In this document: positions 37,145 through 47,553 of the stretch, piece by piece
How the letters are laid out: every line of letters starts with the position of its first letter
Numbering within the stretch: the first letter of the stretch is position 1
Source: Kocuria turfanensis
Lineage (GTDB): Bacteria; Actinomycetota; Actinomycetes; Actinomycetales; Micrococcaceae
DNA length: 64,000 nucleotides
Direction of reading: 5' to 3'
Assembly (NCBI RefSeq): GCF_001580365.1
Contig: NZ_CP014480.1
Coordinates: 1,179,008-1,243,007 of the forward strand
The notes under the pieces: model-generated
Seen by the model: the letters and a program-made list of their open reading frames with translations, nothing else
Databases searched by the model: none
Told to the model about the DNA's origin: nothing
Translations under genes and position numbers: made by a program

Positions 37145-39241
37145 TCAGTCGTTGACCTTCCCGAGCAGCTCGAGCACCTCGTCGGCGGTGCTCGCCTCGT
37201 CCAGCTGCCGGACCTTCTCCTTGTTGCCGAAGATCTTCGCGACCCGCGACAGGATGGCCAGGTGCTCGTTGTCCTTGCCGGCGATGCCGATCACCCAGGT
37301 CACCGGCTTGCCGTTCCAGTCCAGGCCCTCGGGGTACTTCACCACCGACAGGGCCGCGGAGCGGATGCTGTCCTTGGCCTGGTTGGTGCCGTGCGGGATC
37401 GCCAGCCCGTTGCCCATGAACGTGGACACGGAGGCCTCGCGCTCGTGCATGGAGGCCACGTACGCGTCGGTCACCGCCCCGGCCGCGACCAGCAGCCCGC
37501 CGGCCTCGTCGATGGCCTGCGCGGCGTCGCGCGCCCCGCCGTCCATCACGATCCGCTCCCGGGTCAGGATCGCGCCCCCGGACGGGGCGTCCCCGCCGGT
37601 CGCCGGCCCGCCCGTCGCGGCCGCGGCCGCGGGTTCGGACGCGGTGCCGGACGCGGTGCCGGACGCGGTGCCGGACGCGGCGGTGTCCGCTGCCGGGGCG
37701 GCGGGGACGGTGGCGCCGTTGCGCTGCTGGACGGCCTCGACGATCTCGTCGTAGCGGGGGCTGCCCATGAAGTTGTCCACGGTCACCACCGAGGCGCTGG
37801 GCACCTTGGGGCGGGCCCGGGTGGCCAGGTCCTGGTGGGTGACCACGATGTCGAAGTCGTCGGTGAGGTTGGCGATCGCGGCGTTGGTGACCTTCACGTC
37901 CCCGAAGCCGGCGGCCTTGACCTTGTTGCGCAGCACCGAGGCGCCCATCGCGGAGGAGCCCATCCCGGCGTCGCAGGCGAAGACGATGTGGCGCACCGGC
38001 CCGCCGTCGGCCAGCTCCCGGGCGGAGGTCCCGCCGGTGTCGGCGCCGCCGCTGGTGCCGACCACCGCGGAGGAGACGCTCGACCTCTTGCCCTTCATCG
38101 CCTCCATCCGGGAGGTCGCCTCGGTGAGGTCGCCCTCGCCCTTGTCCCGGGAGGCCTTCAGGATCACCGAGGCCACCAGGAAGGACACCGCGGTGGCCGC
38201 GGTCACCGCCAGGATCACCCCGATGTAGGAGTCCGAGGCGGTCTGGGCCAGCACCGCGATGATCGACCCCGGTGCGGCCGGGGCGCGCAGTCCGGCGTCG
38301 AAGATGGTCAGCGTGAAGATCCCGGTCATGCCCCCGGCGATCGCGGCGAGGATCAGCGCCGGCTTCATCAGCACGTAGGGGAAGTAGATCTCGTGGATCC
38401 CGCCCACGAAGTGGATCAGCGCCGCCCCCGGGGCCGAGGCCCGGGCGGCGCCGCGGCCGAAGAACGTGTAGGCCAGCAGGATGCCCAGCCCCGGACCGGG
38501 GTTGGCCTCCAGCAGGAACAGGATCGACTTGCCCTCCTCCAGCGCCTGGGCGGTGCCCAGCGGGGTGAGGATGCCGTGGTTGATCGCGTTGTTCAGGAAC
38601 AGCACCTTGGCCGGCTCGATCAGGATCGAGGTCAGCGGCAGCAGCCCGCGGGTCACGAGGAAGTCCACCGCCGCCGCGGCCGCGGTGGAGAAGGCCAGCA
38701 CCGCCGGGCCGACCACGAAGAACCCCACGATCGCCATCAGCGCCGCGAAGATCCCGGCCGAGAAGTTGTTCACCAGCATCTCGAACCCGGGCTTGATCTT
38801 CCCGTCCCAGATCGCGTCGATCCGCTTCATCAGCCACGCGGTGAGCGGGCCCATCAGCATCGCCCCGATGAACATCGGGATGTCGGTGCCCACGATCACC
38901 CCCATCGTGGCGATCGCCCCGACCACCCCGCCGCGCACGTCGTAGACCATCCGCCCGCCGGTGTAGGCGATCAGCAGCGGCAGCAGGTAGGTGATCATCG
39001 GCCCCACCAGGCCCGTGTACGGCTCCCCCTCGGCGTTCTGCCCGAACCCGCCCAGCGGGCCGAAGGGCGTGAACCCGGCCTCGATGAAGAACGCCGTGAT
39101 CAGCCCCCAGGCGATGAACGCCCCGATGTTGGGCATGATCATCCCCGAGAGGAACGTCCCGAACCGCTGCACGTGCGCGCGGGCGACCTGTGACCGCCCG
39201 CCCGTCGATGTTGTCGTTCCCGTGGTCGTCGCCGTGGCCAT
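37145..39241 (-). CDS. mtlA: PTS mannitol transporter, EIICBA fusion
   Basis: 698 residues. EIIC membrane domain (about 15-345) with [13 protein letters not shown] and [15 protein letters not shown], the latter a mannitol-type signature. EIIB (about 385-480) has the phospho-Cys in [15 protein letters not shown] (about 550-698) has the phospho-His in IPHGTN. A Gly/Ala/Thr/Ser linker encoded by 12-nt repeats joins B to A. It imports and phosphorylates mannitol. ATG at 39239-39241 follows GAGGACAG. No mtlD or mtlR is adjacent, and EI/HPr are not in the window, so it is an isolated transporter. Confidence 0.93.
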   Translation of the reverse strand: MATATTTGTTTSTGGRSQVARAHVQRFGTFLSGMIMPNIGAFIAWGLITAFFIEAGFTPFGPLGGFGQNAEGEPYTGLVGPMITYLLPLLIAYTGGRMVYDVRGGVVGAIATMGVIVGTDIPMFIGAMLMGPLTAWLMKRIDAIWDGKIKPGFEMLVNNFSAGIFAALMAIVGFFVVGPAVLAFSTAAAAAVDFLVTRGLLPLTSILIEPAKVLFLNNAINHGILTPLGTAQALEEGKSILFLLEANPGPGLGILLAYTFFGRGAARASAPGAALIHFVGGIHEIYFPYVLMKPALILAAIAGGMTGIFTLTIFDAGLRAPAAPGSIIAVLAQTASDSYIGVILAVTAATAVSFLVASVILKASRDKGEGDLTEATSRMEAMKGKRSSVSSAVVGTSGGADTGGTSARELADGGPVRHIVFACDAGMGSSAMGASVLRNKVKAAGFGDVKVTNAAIANLTDDFDIVVTHQDLATRARPKVPSASVVTVDNFMGSPRYDEIVEAVQQRNGATVPAAPAADTAASGTASGTASGTASEPAAAAATGGPATGGDAPSGGAILTRERIVMDGGARDAAQAIDEAGGLLVAAGAVTDAYVASMHEREASVSTFMGNGLAIPHGTNQAKDSIRSAALSVVKYPEGLDWNGKPVTWVIGIAGKDNEHLAILSRVAKIFGNKEKVRQLDEASTADEVLELLGKVND
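37637..37680 (-). repeat. 12-nt tandem repeat in the mtlA linker
   Basis: Three complete copies of GGACGCGGTGCC followed by a partial copy. It encodes the (Gly-Thr-Ala-Ser)n hinge between the EIIB and EIIA domains; because the unit is a multiple of 3, copy-number change would keep the frame. Confidence 0.85.
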
Positions 39242-39403
39242 GGTGCTGTCCTCGCTCTCGGGAGAGGCGGTGCTCCCTCCGGCGGATCGCACGCGCCCTG
39301 CGGTGTCGCGACCCGTCGGACGTCGACGGGCCGGAACGTGCCCAAATCTACACCCGGGCCGCGGCGCTGTCTGCGGCGCGCGGGGCCGTGACGCGCCGCG
39401 GTC

Positions 39404-39409
39404 TAGACT
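39404..39409 (+). promoter_or_regulatory. Leaderless-type -10 of coaA
   Basis: TAGACT, 7 nt before the coaA ATG at 39417, without Shine-Dalgarno. Confidence 0.6.
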
Positions 39410-39416
39410 GTGCTCG

Positions 39417-40373
39417 ATGACCGCATCTACGCTGAGCGAACGCACCTCGCCCTTCGTGGAGCTCGACCGGCAGACCTGGTCGAGGCTCTCCCACGAGATC
39501 GACGTTCCTCTCACCTCTCAGGAGATCGAGAACCTGCGCGGCCTCGGCGACCGGCTCGACGTCGCGGAGGTCCGCGAGGTGTACCTCCCGCTCTCGCGGC
39601 TGCTCACCCTCTACGACGAGTCCTCCAACCGGCTCAACGCCTCCACCAACGCCTTCCTCGGCGAGGAGCACGCCCGGACGCCCTTCGTGATCGGCATCGC
39701 CGGGTCCGTGGCGGCCGGCAAGTCCACCACCGCCCGCCTGCTGCGGGAGCTGATGTCCCGGTGGCCCTCCACCCCGAACGTCCAGCTGATCACCACGGAC
39801 GGGTTCCTCCACCCCAACGCCGAGCTCCAGCGCCGCGGGCTCATGGACCGCAAGGGCTTCCCGGAGTCCTACGACCGCCGGGCCCTGCTCCGCTTCGTCG
39901 CCAAGATCAAGTCCGGCGCCCCCGAGGTGCGGGCCCCGAAGTACTCGCACCACAGCTACGACATCGTGCCCGGCGAGGAGGTCGTGGTCACCCGGCCCGA
40001 CGTCGTGATCATCGAGGGGCTCAACGTGCTCGCACCGGCCAAGGTGGGCCCCGGGGACCGGGCCGCCCTCGCCCTCAGCGACTTCTTCGACTTCTCCATC
40101 TACGTGGACGCCCGGCCCTCGGACATCGAACGGTGGTACGTGGAGCGGTTCCAGGCGCTGCGCTACTCCGCCTTCGCCGACCCGGGCTCGTACTTCCACC
40201 GCTACGCCGATCTCTCCGACGCCGAGGCCGTCGCGACCGCCACCGGGATCTGGCGGCGGATCAACGAGCCGAACCTCATCGAGAACGTGCAGCCGACCCG
40301 CGGACGCGCCCGGCTGATCCTCTCCAAGGACTCCGACCACTCGATCCGGCGCGTGCTGCTGCGCAAGAACTGA
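39417..40373 (+). CDS. coaA: Type I pantothenate kinase
   Basis: 318 residues; phosphorylates pantothenate, the first and regulated step of coenzyme A synthesis. P-loop GSVAAGKST (about residues 99-107), followed by [10 protein letters not shown] and KGFPESYD, all typical of prokaryotic type I enzymes. ATG at 39417 fits the usual length; the open frame reaches farther upstream but overlaps the mtlA control region. Divergent from mtlA, and its stop shares one base with the start of the following carboxypeptidase gene. Confidence 0.96.
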   Translation: MTASTLSERTSPFVELDRQTWSRLSHEIDVPLTSQEIENLRGLGDRLDVAEVREVYLPLSRLLTLYDESSNRLNASTNAFLGEEHARTPFVIGIAGSVAAGKSTTARLLRELMSRWPSTPNVQLITTDGFLHPNAELQRRGLMDRKGFPESYDRRALLRFVAKIKSGAPEVRAPKYSHHSYDIVPGEEVVVTRPDVVIIEGLNVLAPAKVGPGDRAALALSDFFDFSIYVDARPSDIERWYVERFQALRYSAFADPGSYFHRYADLSDAEAVATATGIWRRINEPNLIENVQPTRGRARLILSKDSDHSIRRVLLRKN

Positions 40374-41242
40374 TGCGCGCCCTCCGCAGTGCCGCGCCGG
40401 GCCCGGTGCCCCGCGTGACCGGGCTGCTCGGCACGGGACTGCTCGTGGCCGGGCTGCTCGTGGCCGGGCTGCTCGGCGGGTGCGCTCCGGGCGTCGGGCC
40501 GTCCGCCGGCCGTGAGGACCCCGCGCCGGGGAGCGCTCCCCCGGCGTCGTCGGCCACCGCCCCGTCCGGCACCGGGCCGTCCGGCACCGCGCCGTCCCCG
40601 GGCCCGCCCTCCGGCGACGGGTCCCCCACGGCCCCGGCGGAGCCGCCCCGGCCGCCGGAGCTGGACGACCCGGTCTCCCTGTCGGTCGTGGTCAACAAGC
40701 GCCGTCCCCTCGTCCCGGCGGACTGGGCACCGCCGGTCCTCGAGGACGTCGAGGGCCACCGGCTGCGGCCCGAGGCCGCCGCGGCCGCCCGCGGGATGCT
40801 CGCCGCGGCGCGGGCGGACGGGGTGCGGCTGCGGATCGTCTCCGGCTACCGCTCCTGGGCGGAGCAGCAGGAGACCTACGCCGGCTGGGTGGCGCGGAAG
40901 GGTCCCGCCGCCGCGGACGTCGTCTCCGCCCGGCCGGGCCACTCGGAGCACCAGACCGGTCTGGCCGTGGACGTCGGCGAGGGCGGCGGCTGCGACCTGC
41001 AGGTGTGCTTCGCCGACACGGCCGCCGCCGCGTGGGTGGCCGAGCACGGGCCCGAGCACGGCTTCGTCGTCCGCTACCCGTGGGGCGAGGAGGCCGTCAC
41101 CGGCTACTGGTACGAGCCGTGGCACCTGCGCTATCTCGGGCCCGGGCGCGCGCAGGAGCTCGTGCGCTCGGGCGCCGCCACCCTCGAGGAGTTCGCCGGG
41201 CTGGGCCCGGCCCCGGACTACCCGGCGGCCGCCCCGGGCTGA
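40373..41242 (+). CDS. M15-family D-alanyl-D-alanine carboxypeptidase, lipoprotein
   Basis: 289 residues. A hydrophobic signal rich in GLLVAG repeats ends in the lipobox LGGC (about residues 34-37), giving a membrane-anchored extracellular enzyme. A long Pro/Ser/Gly linker (about 40-95) leads to the VanY/DacY-type domain: SGYRSWAEQ, the zinc motif SEHQTGLAVD and EPWHLRY. It trims the terminal D-Ala of peptidoglycan stem peptides. ATG overlaps the coaA stop (TGATG), so the two are coupled. Confidence 0.92.
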   Translation: MRALRSAAPGPVPRVTGLLGTGLLVAGLLVAGLLGGCAPGVGPSAGREDPAPGSAPPASSATAPSGTGPSGTAPSPGPPSGDGSPTAPAEPPRPPELDDPVSLSVVVNKRRPLVPADWAPPVLEDVEGHRLRPEAAAAARGMLAAARADGVRLRIVSGYRSWAEQQETYAGWVARKGPAAADVVSARPGHSEHQTGLAVDVGEGGGCDLQVCFADTAAAAWVAEHGPEHGFVVRYPWGEEAVTGYWYEPWHLRYLGPGRAQELVRSGAATLEEFAGLGPAPDYPAAAPG

Positions 41243-41356
41243 TCCACCGCCGGGCCCTCCGGGGCGTCGCGCCGGGCGCCGGCGCCGGGCCAGCCGCCGG
41301 GACAGGCCCCGCGACAGGCGCACCGGGGCGGTGGCACCGTGCGGGACGCCGGCGGG

Positions 41357-41362
41357 TAGTCT
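41357..41362 (+). promoter_or_regulatory. Leaderless-type -10 of mscL
   Basis: TAGTCT, 6 nt before the mscL ATG at 41369. Confidence 0.6.
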
Positions 41363-41368
41363 GCGGGG

Positions 41369-41761
41369 ATGCTCAAGGGATTCAAGGACTTCATCATGAA
41401 GGGCAACGTGCTGGACCTGGCCGTGGCCGTGATCGTCGGCGCGGCCTTCGCCCAGGTCGTCAACGCCATGGTCGAGGCGGTGCTCATGCCGGGGATCTCC
41501 GCGCTGGTCGGCTCGCCCGACTTCGACTCGTTCGCCGTGCTCTCCCTCAACGGCAACGACATCAGGTTCGGCGTGCTGCTCACCGCGCTGGTCAACTTCC
41601 TGCTCGTGGCCGCCGCGGTCTACGTCGCCGTCGTCCTGCCCATGAACAAGATGCTCGAGGCCCGCAACCGGCGCCTCGGCATCGCCCCGGACGAGGAGGA
41701 GGCCGACGCCCAGGTGCAGCTGCTCACGGAGATCCGTGACGAGCTGCGCCGGCGCGCCTGA
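41369..41761 (+). CDS. mscL: Large-conductance mechanosensitive channel MscL
   Basis: 130 residues, normal length. The N-terminal FKDFIMKGNVLDLAVAVIVG contains the amphipathic helix and the gate-forming TM1; the periplasmic loop and TM2 (FLLVAAAVYVAVVLPMN) follow, then a charged C-terminal bundle. It opens under membrane tension to release solutes on osmotic downshock, complementing the trehalose genes. It stands alone, converging on glmM. Confidence 0.96.
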   Translation: MLKGFKDFIMKGNVLDLAVAVIVGAAFAQVVNAMVEAVLMPGISALVGSPDFDSFAVLSLNGNDIRFGVLLTALVNFLLVAAAVYVAVVLPMNKMLEARNRRLGIAPDEEEADAQVQLLTEIRDELRRRA

Positions 41762-41769
41762 CCCCGGGG

Positions 41770-41813
41770 ACGCGGCAGGCCCGCACCGAGTTCTCGGTGC
41801 GGGCCTGCCGCGT
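41770..41813. terminator. Bidirectional terminator between mscL and glmM
   Basis: Perfect 21-bp inverted repeat (41770-41790 with 41793-41813) and a 2-nt loop between two converging stops. One of the strongest hairpins in the window. Confidence 0.85.
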
Positions 41814-41826
41814 CGGCGGTGGCGGC

Positions 41827-43182
41827 TCAGACCGTGAGGGCCAGCTCCCGCTCCACCACGGAGGCGAGGTACTCGGTCTCCGCCCGGGCGACCTCCTCGG
41901 AGGCCGCCTCGACCATCACCCGGACCACGGGCTCCGTGCCCGAGGGGCGCAGCAGCACCCGGCCCGTCTCGCCGAGGCGCTGCTCGACCTCCGCGACGGC
42001 CGCCTGCACACCGGGGTTGGAGCCCACCGCGGCGCGATCCACGCCGCGCACGTTCAGCAGCACCTGCGGCAGGCGGGTCATCACCGTGGCCAGCTCCGCG
42101 AGCGGCGCCCGGGTCTGGGCCACGCGCGAGGCCAGCATCAGCCCGGTCAGCAGGCCGTCCCCCGTGGTGGCGAAGTCGGACATGATCACGTGGCCGGACT
42201 GCTCCCCGCCGAGGTTGTAGCCGTGCTCGGTCATGGTCTCGAGGACGTACCGGTCCCCCACGGCGGTCTCGCGCAGCTCGATGCCCGCCTCCCGCAGGGC
42301 GAGCTTGAGCCCGAGGTTGCTCATCACCGTCGCCACCAGGGTGTCGTCGACGAGCCGGCCGGCGTCCTTCATGGCCAGGGCGAGGATCGCCATGATCTGG
42401 TCGCCGTCCACCTCCCGGCCGGAGGCGTCCACGGCGAGGCAGCGGTCCGCGTCGCCGTCGTGGGCGATCCCGAGGTCGGCGCCGAGCTCCACGACGGCCC
42501 GCCGGAGGGGCTCCAGGTGGGTCGAGCCGCAGCCGTCGTTGATGTTCAGGCCGTCGGGCTCCGCGCCGATGACGTGCACGTCGGCGCCCGCGCCGCGGAA
42601 CGCGTCCGGGGAGACGCCGCTGGCGGCGCCGTTGGCGCAGTCCAGGACGACGCTGAGGCCCTCCAGCCGGTGCGGGATCGCCCCGACCAGGTGCAGGACG
42701 TAGCGGTCCTCCGCGTCCGTGAGCAGGTGGATGCGCCCCACCCCGGCGCCCGTGGGGCGCCGGAAGTCACCGGCCTCGAAGGCCGCCTGGATCTCGTCCT
42801 CCACGCGGTCGGGCAGCTTGCGCCCGCCGTGGGCGAGGAACTTGATCCCGTTGTCCGGGGCCGGGTTGTGCGAGGCGGAGATCATCACCCCGAAGTCCGC
42901 GTCCAGGTCCGCGACCAGGTAGGCCAGCGCGGGGGTCGGCAGCACTCCGGCGTCGTGCACGTCCACCCCCGACCCGGCGAGGCCGGCGGAGACGGCGGCG
43001 CTGAGGAACTCGCCGCTGGCGCGCCCGTCCCGGGCGACGACCGCGGTGGGACGCCGCCCCTCGGGGGCGTGGCCGTGGCCCAGCACGATGGCGGCGGCCT
43101 GGGCCAGGTCCAGGGTCATGTTGGCTGTGAGGAGGTCGTTCGCGAGCCCGCGCACGCCGTCCGTTCCGAATAATCTAGACAT
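41827..43182 (-). CDS. glmM: Phosphoglucosamine mutase GlmM
   Basis: 451 residues; converts GlcN-6-phosphate to GlcN-1-phosphate. The phospho-Ser lies in MISASHNP (about residue 102), the metal loop is DGDADR (about 240-245), and [15 protein letters not shown] is the C-terminal phosphate-binding loop. LFGTDGVRG near the start fixes the ATG at 43180-43182; TAGGAT 8 nt upstream suggests a leaderless message. It works directly after GlmS, which is 4 kb away. Confidence 0.97.
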   Translation of the reverse strand: MSRLFGTDGVRGLANDLLTANMTLDLAQAAAIVLGHGHAPEGRRPTAVVARDGRASGEFLSAAVSAGLAGSGVDVHDAGVLPTPALAYLVADLDADFGVMISASHNPAPDNGIKFLAHGGRKLPDRVEDEIQAAFEAGDFRRPTGAGVGRIHLLTDAEDRYVLHLVGAIPHRLEGLSVVLDCANGAASGVSPDAFRGAGADVHVIGAEPDGLNINDGCGSTHLEPLRRAVVELGADLGIAHDGDADRCLAVDASGREVDGDQIMAILALAMKDAGRLVDDTLVATVMSNLGLKLALREAGIELRETAVGDRYVLETMTEHGYNLGGEQSGHVIMSDFATTGDGLLTGLMLASRVAQTRAPLAELATVMTRLPQVLLNVRGVDRAAVGSNPGVQAAVAEVEQRLGETGRVLLRPSGTEPVVRVMVEAASEEVARAETEYLASVVERELALTV

Positions 43183-43190
43183 CGCCCCCC

Positions 43191-43196
43191 ATCCTA
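43191..43196 (-). promoter_or_regulatory. Leaderless-type -10 of glmM
   Basis: TAGGAT on the minus strand, 8 nt before the glmM ATG. Confidence 0.5.
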
Positions 43197-43237
43197 CGTT
43201 CCCGTCGCCGCGGGGGACGGCAGGCGGCGCACGAACG

Positions 43238-43286
43238 CACGGACCCCGTCCGCGTCCGGTGGGCACCGGGACGGACGGGGTCCGTG
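43238..43286 (-). terminator. rplM-rpsI terminator
   Basis: Perfect 15-bp stem CACGGACCCCGTCCG (43238-43252) with its complement at 43272-43286, 32 nt after the rpsI stop. Confidence 0.8.
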
Positions 43287-43318
43287 GGGCTGGGCGAGCG
43301 GGCCGGGCGGCCCGTCGA

Positions 43319-43825
43319 TCAGCGCTTGGAGTACTGCGGGGCCTTGCGGGCCTTCTTCAGACCGGCCTTCTTGCGCTCGATGACGCGCGGGTCACGGGTG
43401 AGGAAGCCGGCCTTCTTGAGCGTGGGCCGGTTGTTCTCCACGTCGATCTCGTTCAGGGCGCGGGCCACGCCGTGGCGCAGCGCGCCGGCCTGGCCGGAGG
43501 GGCCACCGCCGTGGATGCGGGCGATGACGTCGTAGGCGCCCTCGAGCTCCAGCAGCCGGAAGGGGTCGTTGACCTCCTGCTGGTGCAGCTTGTTCGGGAA
43601 GTAGTTCTCCAGGGCGCGACCGTTGATGGTCCACTGGCCGGAGCCGGGGACGACGCGCACGCGGGCGACGGCCTCCTTGCGGCGGCCCACGGCCTGGCCG
43701 GAGACGGTCAGGGCGGGACGCTCGGCGGCGACGGCGGTCTCCGCGGCGGGGGCCGACTCGGAGGTGTAGCTGCTCAGCTGCTCCTCGACGTCCACGGTGT
43801 TCTGCTCTTCAGTGTTCTGAGCCAC
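43319..43825 (-). CDS. rpsI: 30S ribosomal protein S9
   Basis: 168 residues. The S9 core starts at [13 protein letters not shown] (about residue 46) and ends in the typical [12 protein letters not shown], whose tail reaches the P-site tRNA. The first ~42 residues are an acidic, Ala/Glu-rich extension beyond the usual ~130. GTG at 43823-43825 has GAGGAGAA upstream. Follows rplM by 38 nt. Confidence 0.97.
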   Translation of the reverse strand: MAQNTEEQNTVDVEEQLSSYTSESAPAAETAVAAERPALTVSGQAVGRRKEAVARVRVVPGSGQWTINGRALENYFPNKLHQQEVNDPFRLLELEGAYDVIARIHGGGPSGQAGALRHGVARALNEIDVENNRPTLKKAGFLTRDPRVIERKKAGLKKARKAPQYSKR

Positions 43826-43863
43826 GATTCTCCTCGATCAGTTCTTGTCTCGTAGGCCCGGAA

Positions 43864-44307
43864 CTACTGGGCGACCTGGGTGAACTCGAAGGTCTGGGGC
43901 TGCTGGGCACCGTGGGGGTGCTCCGGACCGGCGTAGACCTTGAGCTTGGACATCTGCTGGGCGGCCAGCTTGTTCTTCGGGAGCATGCCACGGATGGCCT
44001 TCTCCACGGCGCGGACCGGGTTCTTCTCCAGCAGCTCGGCGTAGGAGGTGGACTTGAGTCCGCCCGGGTAGCCGGAGTGGCGGTAGGCCCGCTTCTTCTC
44101 GAGCTTGGAGCCGGTCAGGGCGACCTTCTCGGCGTTGATGATGATGACGAAATCACCGGCGTCCACGTGGGGAGCAAAGGTCGGCTTGTGCTTTCCGCGC
44201 AGCAGCGTTGCGGTCTGGCTGGCAAGACGACCCAGGACGACGTCGGTGGCATCGATGACGTGCCACTGGCGCTGAATGTCACCGGGCTTCGGGGTGTACG
44301 TACGCAC
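43864..44307 (-). CDS. rplM: 50S ribosomal protein L13
   Basis: 147 residues, normal length; early-assembly 23S rRNA binder. [16 protein letters not shown] and MLPKNKLA are the family hallmarks. GTG at 44305-44307. First gene of rplM-rpsI, preceded by a ~260-nt untranslated region after truA. Confidence 0.97.
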   Translation of the reverse strand: MRTYTPKPGDIQRQWHVIDATDVVLGRLASQTATLLRGKHKPTFAPHVDAGDFVIIINAEKVALTGSKLEKKRAYRHSGYPGGLKSTSYAELLEKNPVRAVEKAIRGMLPKNKLAAQQMSKLKVYAGPEHPHGAQQPQTFEFTQVAQ

Positions 44308-44568
44308 GTTAGTTTGCCTTCGTTCGGGTTCTCTCGGTGGCGCTAGTTGGGATCACGCCGTTTCTCGGTGTGCCGTCCGGGGCTCGGGTGAGGACCGAGC
44401 TGCATCCGGTGCCCGAGACCCCGGTGCACCGGAGCGCCATGCGTCCTGCAACTGGACGGCGGATCCGGGTACACGTGAACCGAGGCGGGACACGCACAAC
44501 AGCACCCCACGTTACCGGATCGGGCGGTCAAAGACCACTCCGCGGCATACACCCGGACGGTGAGGCGG
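44308..44568 (-). promoter_or_regulatory. rplM leader and promoter region
   Basis: 261 bp without a gene. A TTGACC (complement of 44526-44531) and a TAACGT (complement of 44509-44514) are the best promoter hexamers but are only 11 nt apart, so the exact promoter is unclear. A small hairpin GCTCGG...CCGAGC lies at 44382-44400. The leader is long enough for ribosomal-protein autoregulation, but no known motif was recognised. Confidence 0.4.
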
Positions 44569-45468
44569 TCAATCCCGGTGCAGCGGGTCCCGGAGCGCCC
44601 GGGTGCGCTCGGCCCGCTCCCCCAGCCCGGCGTCGCCGGGGTAGCGCACCTCCTCGAGGACGAGGGCGTGCGGGGGCGCCAGGAGCACCCGGGCGTCGCG
44701 CACCCGGTCCGCCAGGCGGCGCCCCAGCCAGTCCTGGGCCTCGCGTCCGGCGCCCACCCGGGCCGCGGCGCCGACGACGGAGCGGACCATGTGGTGGCAG
44801 AACGCGTCCGCCTCGATGCCGAGCAGCACGAGGCCGTCCCGGTCCCGTTCGACGGACACGCCGAGGACCTCCCGCACCGTGGTGGCGCCCTCCCGCGGCC
44901 GGCAGAAGGAGAGGAAGTCGTGCAGCCCGACCAGGTCCTGCACGGCGGCGGCCATCGCGTCGGCGTCCAGCACGTCCTTGGTCCACCAGGTCAGGTGGCG
45001 GGTCAGCGGGTCGTGGCCGGCCGCGCCGTCGTCGATCCGGTAGCTGTAGCGGCGCGAGACGGCCGAGAACCGGGCGTCGAAGCCCGCCGGCGCGGCCGCG
45101 GCCCGGCGCACCACGACCGCCCCCGGGCTCTCCGGCAGGCCGCGCTCGCGGCGCCCGCGCCCCAGCACGTGGCCGAGCGCCCCGGTGAGCCGGCGTCCGA
45201 GCGCGGCCCCGGGGTCCTCCCCCCGGCCGCGGGCGAGTCCGCGCCACTCCTCCGGGGTGAGGTCGAGGTGGACCACCTGGCCGCGGGCGTGGACACCGGC
45301 GTCGGTCCGGCCCGCCACCACGACCCGCACCTCGCGGCGCACCAGCACGGCCAGGGCGTCCTCGAGGGAGCCCTGGACGGTGGGCAGCCCCGGCTGGCGG
45401 GCCCACCCGGCGAAGGGCGCTCCGTCGTAGGCCAGGTCGATGCGCACCCGCACGGGGGACTCGGTCAT
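44569..45468 (-). CDS. truA: tRNA pseudouridine(38-40) synthase TruA
   Basis: 299 residues. The catalytic Asp is in GRTDAGVHA (about residues 54-62); FLSFCRPREG and FCHHMVRSVVG are conserved. Makes pseudouridine in the anticodon stem. ATG at 45466-45468 follows GAGAGGAA. It lies between rplQ and rplM as in most actinobacteria, but hairpin 45566-45596 separates it from rplQ. Confidence 0.96.
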   Translation of the reverse strand: MTESPVRVRIDLAYDGAPFAGWARQPGLPTVQGSLEDALAVLVRREVRVVVAGRTDAGVHARGQVVHLDLTPEEWRGLARGRGEDPGAALGRRLTGALGHVLGRGRRERGLPESPGAVVVRRAAAAPAGFDARFSAVSRRYSYRIDDGAAGHDPLTRHLTWWTKDVLDADAMAAAVQDLVGLHDFLSFCRPREGATTVREVLGVSVERDRDGLVLLGIEADAFCHHMVRSVVGAAARVGAGREAQDWLGRRLADRVRDARVLLAPPHALVLEEVRYPGDAGLGERAERTRALRDPLHRD

Positions 45469-45565
45469 GGGCGTTCCTCTCGGTCAGGGGGCGGCGGCAG
45501 GGCTCGCGGTCGGGCGCGAGGGACCGGGACGAGGAGCCGGGCGCGACAGGGGGCCGGGCACGGCA

Positions 45566-45596
45566 ACGCCGCCGGGGACCAGGTCCCCGGCGGCGT
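45566..45596 (-). terminator. rpoA-rplQ terminator
   Basis: Perfect 15-bp inverted repeat ACGCCGCCGGGGACC / GGTCCCCGGCGGCGT separated by one base (so the real loop opens a few pairs), 28 nt after the rplQ stop. Confidence 0.8.
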
Positions 45597-45623
45597 GCGC
45601 GGTGTTCGTCCGGACGGACCCGC

Positions 45624-46385
45624 TCAGCGCAGCTTCTGCGCGGCGGAGCCGCCGGCCGGCTGGAAGCCGGCGGCCTCGGCGTTGGCCGGGGAGTCGAACC
45701 AGATCTCGGCGGTGGTGCCCGCGTACCAGCGCGAACCGGGCACGTGGTACTTCATCGAGTTCCGGTTGCCCTTGATCTCGAAGCCCTCGGGGGCCTCGCC
45801 GGACTCCAGCGGGGCGTGCGAGCCGGGGAACTCCGCCTCGGTGTTCTCGGCGGCGACCTCGGCGGCCTGCTCGGAACCGACCTCGGGGGCCTGCTCCTCG
45901 GCGGGGATCTCCTCGGCGGCGACCTCGGCGGCGGTGCTGTCCGCCGGGGTGTCGACCGGGGCGGCGGGCGCCGGGGCGGCCTTCGCGGTGGCGCGCTCGG
46001 CCTCGGCCACGGTGGCCTTGGTCGCGACGGGCTCCATCACGAGCTCGATGACGGCCATGGGGGCGTTGTCGCCCTTGCGGTTGCCGATCTTGGTGATGCG
46101 GGTGTAGCCGCCGTTGCGGTCCTCCATCGCCGAGGCGATGGTGGTGAACAGCTCGTGCACCACGGACTTGTCGGTCAGCTGGGCGAGCACGCGCCGGCGG
46201 GCGGCCAGGTCACCGCGCTTGGCGAAGGTGATCAGCCGCTCGGCGTAGGGACGCATCCGCTTCGCCTTGGTGACGGTGGTCGTGATGCGCTTGTGCTCGA
46301 ACAGCTGCTGGGACAGGTTCGCCAGCATCAGGCGCTCGTGGGCGGGGCCGCCTCCGAGGCGGGGTCCCTTGGTGGGAGTAGGCAT
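45624..46385 (-). CDS. rplQ: 50S ribosomal protein L17 with C-terminal extension domain
   Basis: 253 residues against ~120 for a plain L17. Residues 1-120 are the L17 core ([21 protein letters not shown]...). Residues ~125-200 form an Ala/Glu/Pro-rich acidic linker. Residues ~201-246 carry a small domain with pattern KGN-x-x-S-x-KYH-x-P-x(4)-Y...AEIWFDS...AEAAGF, seen elsewhere in secreted nucleases and wall proteins and labelled sunset domain in some annotations (from memory). Its role on the ribosome is unknown. ATG at 46383-46385. Follows rpoA as usual. Confidence 0.95.
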   Translation of the reverse strand: MPTPTKGPRLGGGPAHERLMLANLSQQLFEHKRITTTVTKAKRMRPYAERLITFAKRGDLAARRRVLAQLTDKSVVHELFTTIASAMEDRNGGYTRITKIGNRKGDNAPMAVIELVMEPVATKATVAEAERATAKAAPAPAAPVDTPADSTAAEVAAEEIPAEEQAPEVGSEQAAEVAAENTEAEFPGSHAPLESGEAPEGFEIKGNRNSMKYHVPGSRWYAGTTAEIWFDSPANAEAAGFQPAGGSAAQKLR

Positions 46386-46452
46386 GGTTGTTGATCTCCT
46401 GGAAGTTCGTCCCGCCCGGGCCGGGCGGCCGGTGGGACTTCAGCGGGAAGGA

Positions 46453-47460
46453 CTAGTGGTCGTCGTCGTCGAACGGGTTCTCGTCGTCGATCGCGGCGGC
46501 GCGAGCGGCGAGGTCGAAGCCGGGAGGCGAGTCCTTGAGGGACAGGCCGAGGTCGACGAGCTTGGCCTTCACCTCGTCGATCGACTTGGCGCCGAAGTTG
46601 CGGATGTCCATCAGGTCCGCCTCGGAGCGGCCCACGAGCTCACCCACGGTGTGGATGCCCTCGCGCTTGAGGCAGTTGTAGGACCGCACGGTGAGCTCGA
46701 GGTCCTCGATGGGCAGCGCCATGTCGGCGGCCATCGCGGCGTCGGTCGGCGAGGGGCCGATCTCGATGCCCTCGGCGGCCGTGTTGAGCTCCCGGGCCAG
46801 GCCGAACAGCTCGACCAGGGTGGTGCCGGCGGAGGCCACGGCGTCACGCGGGGTGATGGCCTCCTTGGTCTCCACGTCGAGCACCAGCTTGTCGAAGTCG
46901 GTGCGCTGCTCCACGCGGGTGGCCTCCACGCGGAAGGTCACCTTGAGCACCGGCGAGTAGATGGAGTCGACCGGGATGCGGCCGATCTCCGCGTCGCCCG
47001 CCTTGTTCTGGGCGGCCGAGACGTAGCCGCGGCCGCGCTCGATGGTCAGCTCGAGCTCGAGCTGGCCCTTCGCGTTGAGCGTGGCGATGTGCAGGTCCGG
47101 GTTGTGGATCTCCACGCCGGCCGGGGCCGTGATGTCCGCGGCGGTCACGACGCCCGGGCCCTGCTTGCGCAGGTAGGCGACGACGGGCTCGTCCTGCTCC
47201 GAGGACACGGCGAGCTTCTTGACGTTGAGGATGATCTCGGTGACGTCCTCCTTCACGCCCTCCACGGTGGAGAACTCGTGGAGCACCCCGTCGAGCCGGA
47301 TGCTGGTCACGGCCGCACCGGGGATGGAGGAGAGCAGCGTGCGGCGGAGGGAGTTGCCGAGGGTGTAGCCGAAGCCGGGCTCGAGCGGTTCGATCACGAA
47401 GCGGGACCGGTTGTCGGCCACGACCTCTTCGGAGAGGGTGGGGCGCTGTGCGATGAGCAC
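46453..47460 (-). CDS. rpoA: RNA polymerase alpha subunit
   Basis: 335 residues. N-terminal dimerisation domain ([23 protein letters not shown]) scaffolds beta and beta'; the C-terminal domain (about 245-310, with [21 protein letters not shown]) contacts UP elements and activators. The tail ends in an acidic [13 protein letters not shown] at 47458-47460 follows GAAAGG. A perfect 19-bp hairpin separates it from rpsK, and it appears to have its own promoter at 47486-47514. Confidence 0.98.
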   Translation of the reverse strand: MLIAQRPTLSEEVVADNRSRFVIEPLEPGFGYTLGNSLRRTLLSSIPGAAVTSIRLDGVLHEFSTVEGVKEDVTEIILNVKKLAVSSEQDEPVVAYLRKQGPGVVTAADITAPAGVEIHNPDLHIATLNAKGQLELELTIERGRGYVSAAQNKAGDAEIGRIPVDSIYSPVLKVTFRVEATRVEQRTDFDKLVLDVETKEAITPRDAVASAGTTLVELFGLARELNTAAEGIEIGPSPTDAAMAADMALPIEDLELTVRSYNCLKREGIHTVGELVGRSEADLMDIRNFGAKSIDEVKAKLVDLGLSLKDSPPGFDLAARAAAIDDENPFDDDDH

Positions 47461-47485
47461 TGATGTTTCCTTTCAGCGGGCATCC

Positions 47486-47514
47486 GCTATATGACGCGCG
47501 CAAATGGTGGAAAA
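47486..47514 (-). promoter_or_regulatory. Possible rpoA promoter
   Basis: Minus strand TTTTCC (47509-47514), 17-nt spacer, TATAGC (47486-47491), in an unusually AT-rich patch 26 nt before the rpoA start. Confidence 0.5.
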
Positions 47515-47553
47515 CAGTTGATGGGTGCGGACCGGTGCCCGGTCCTTCAGTCG

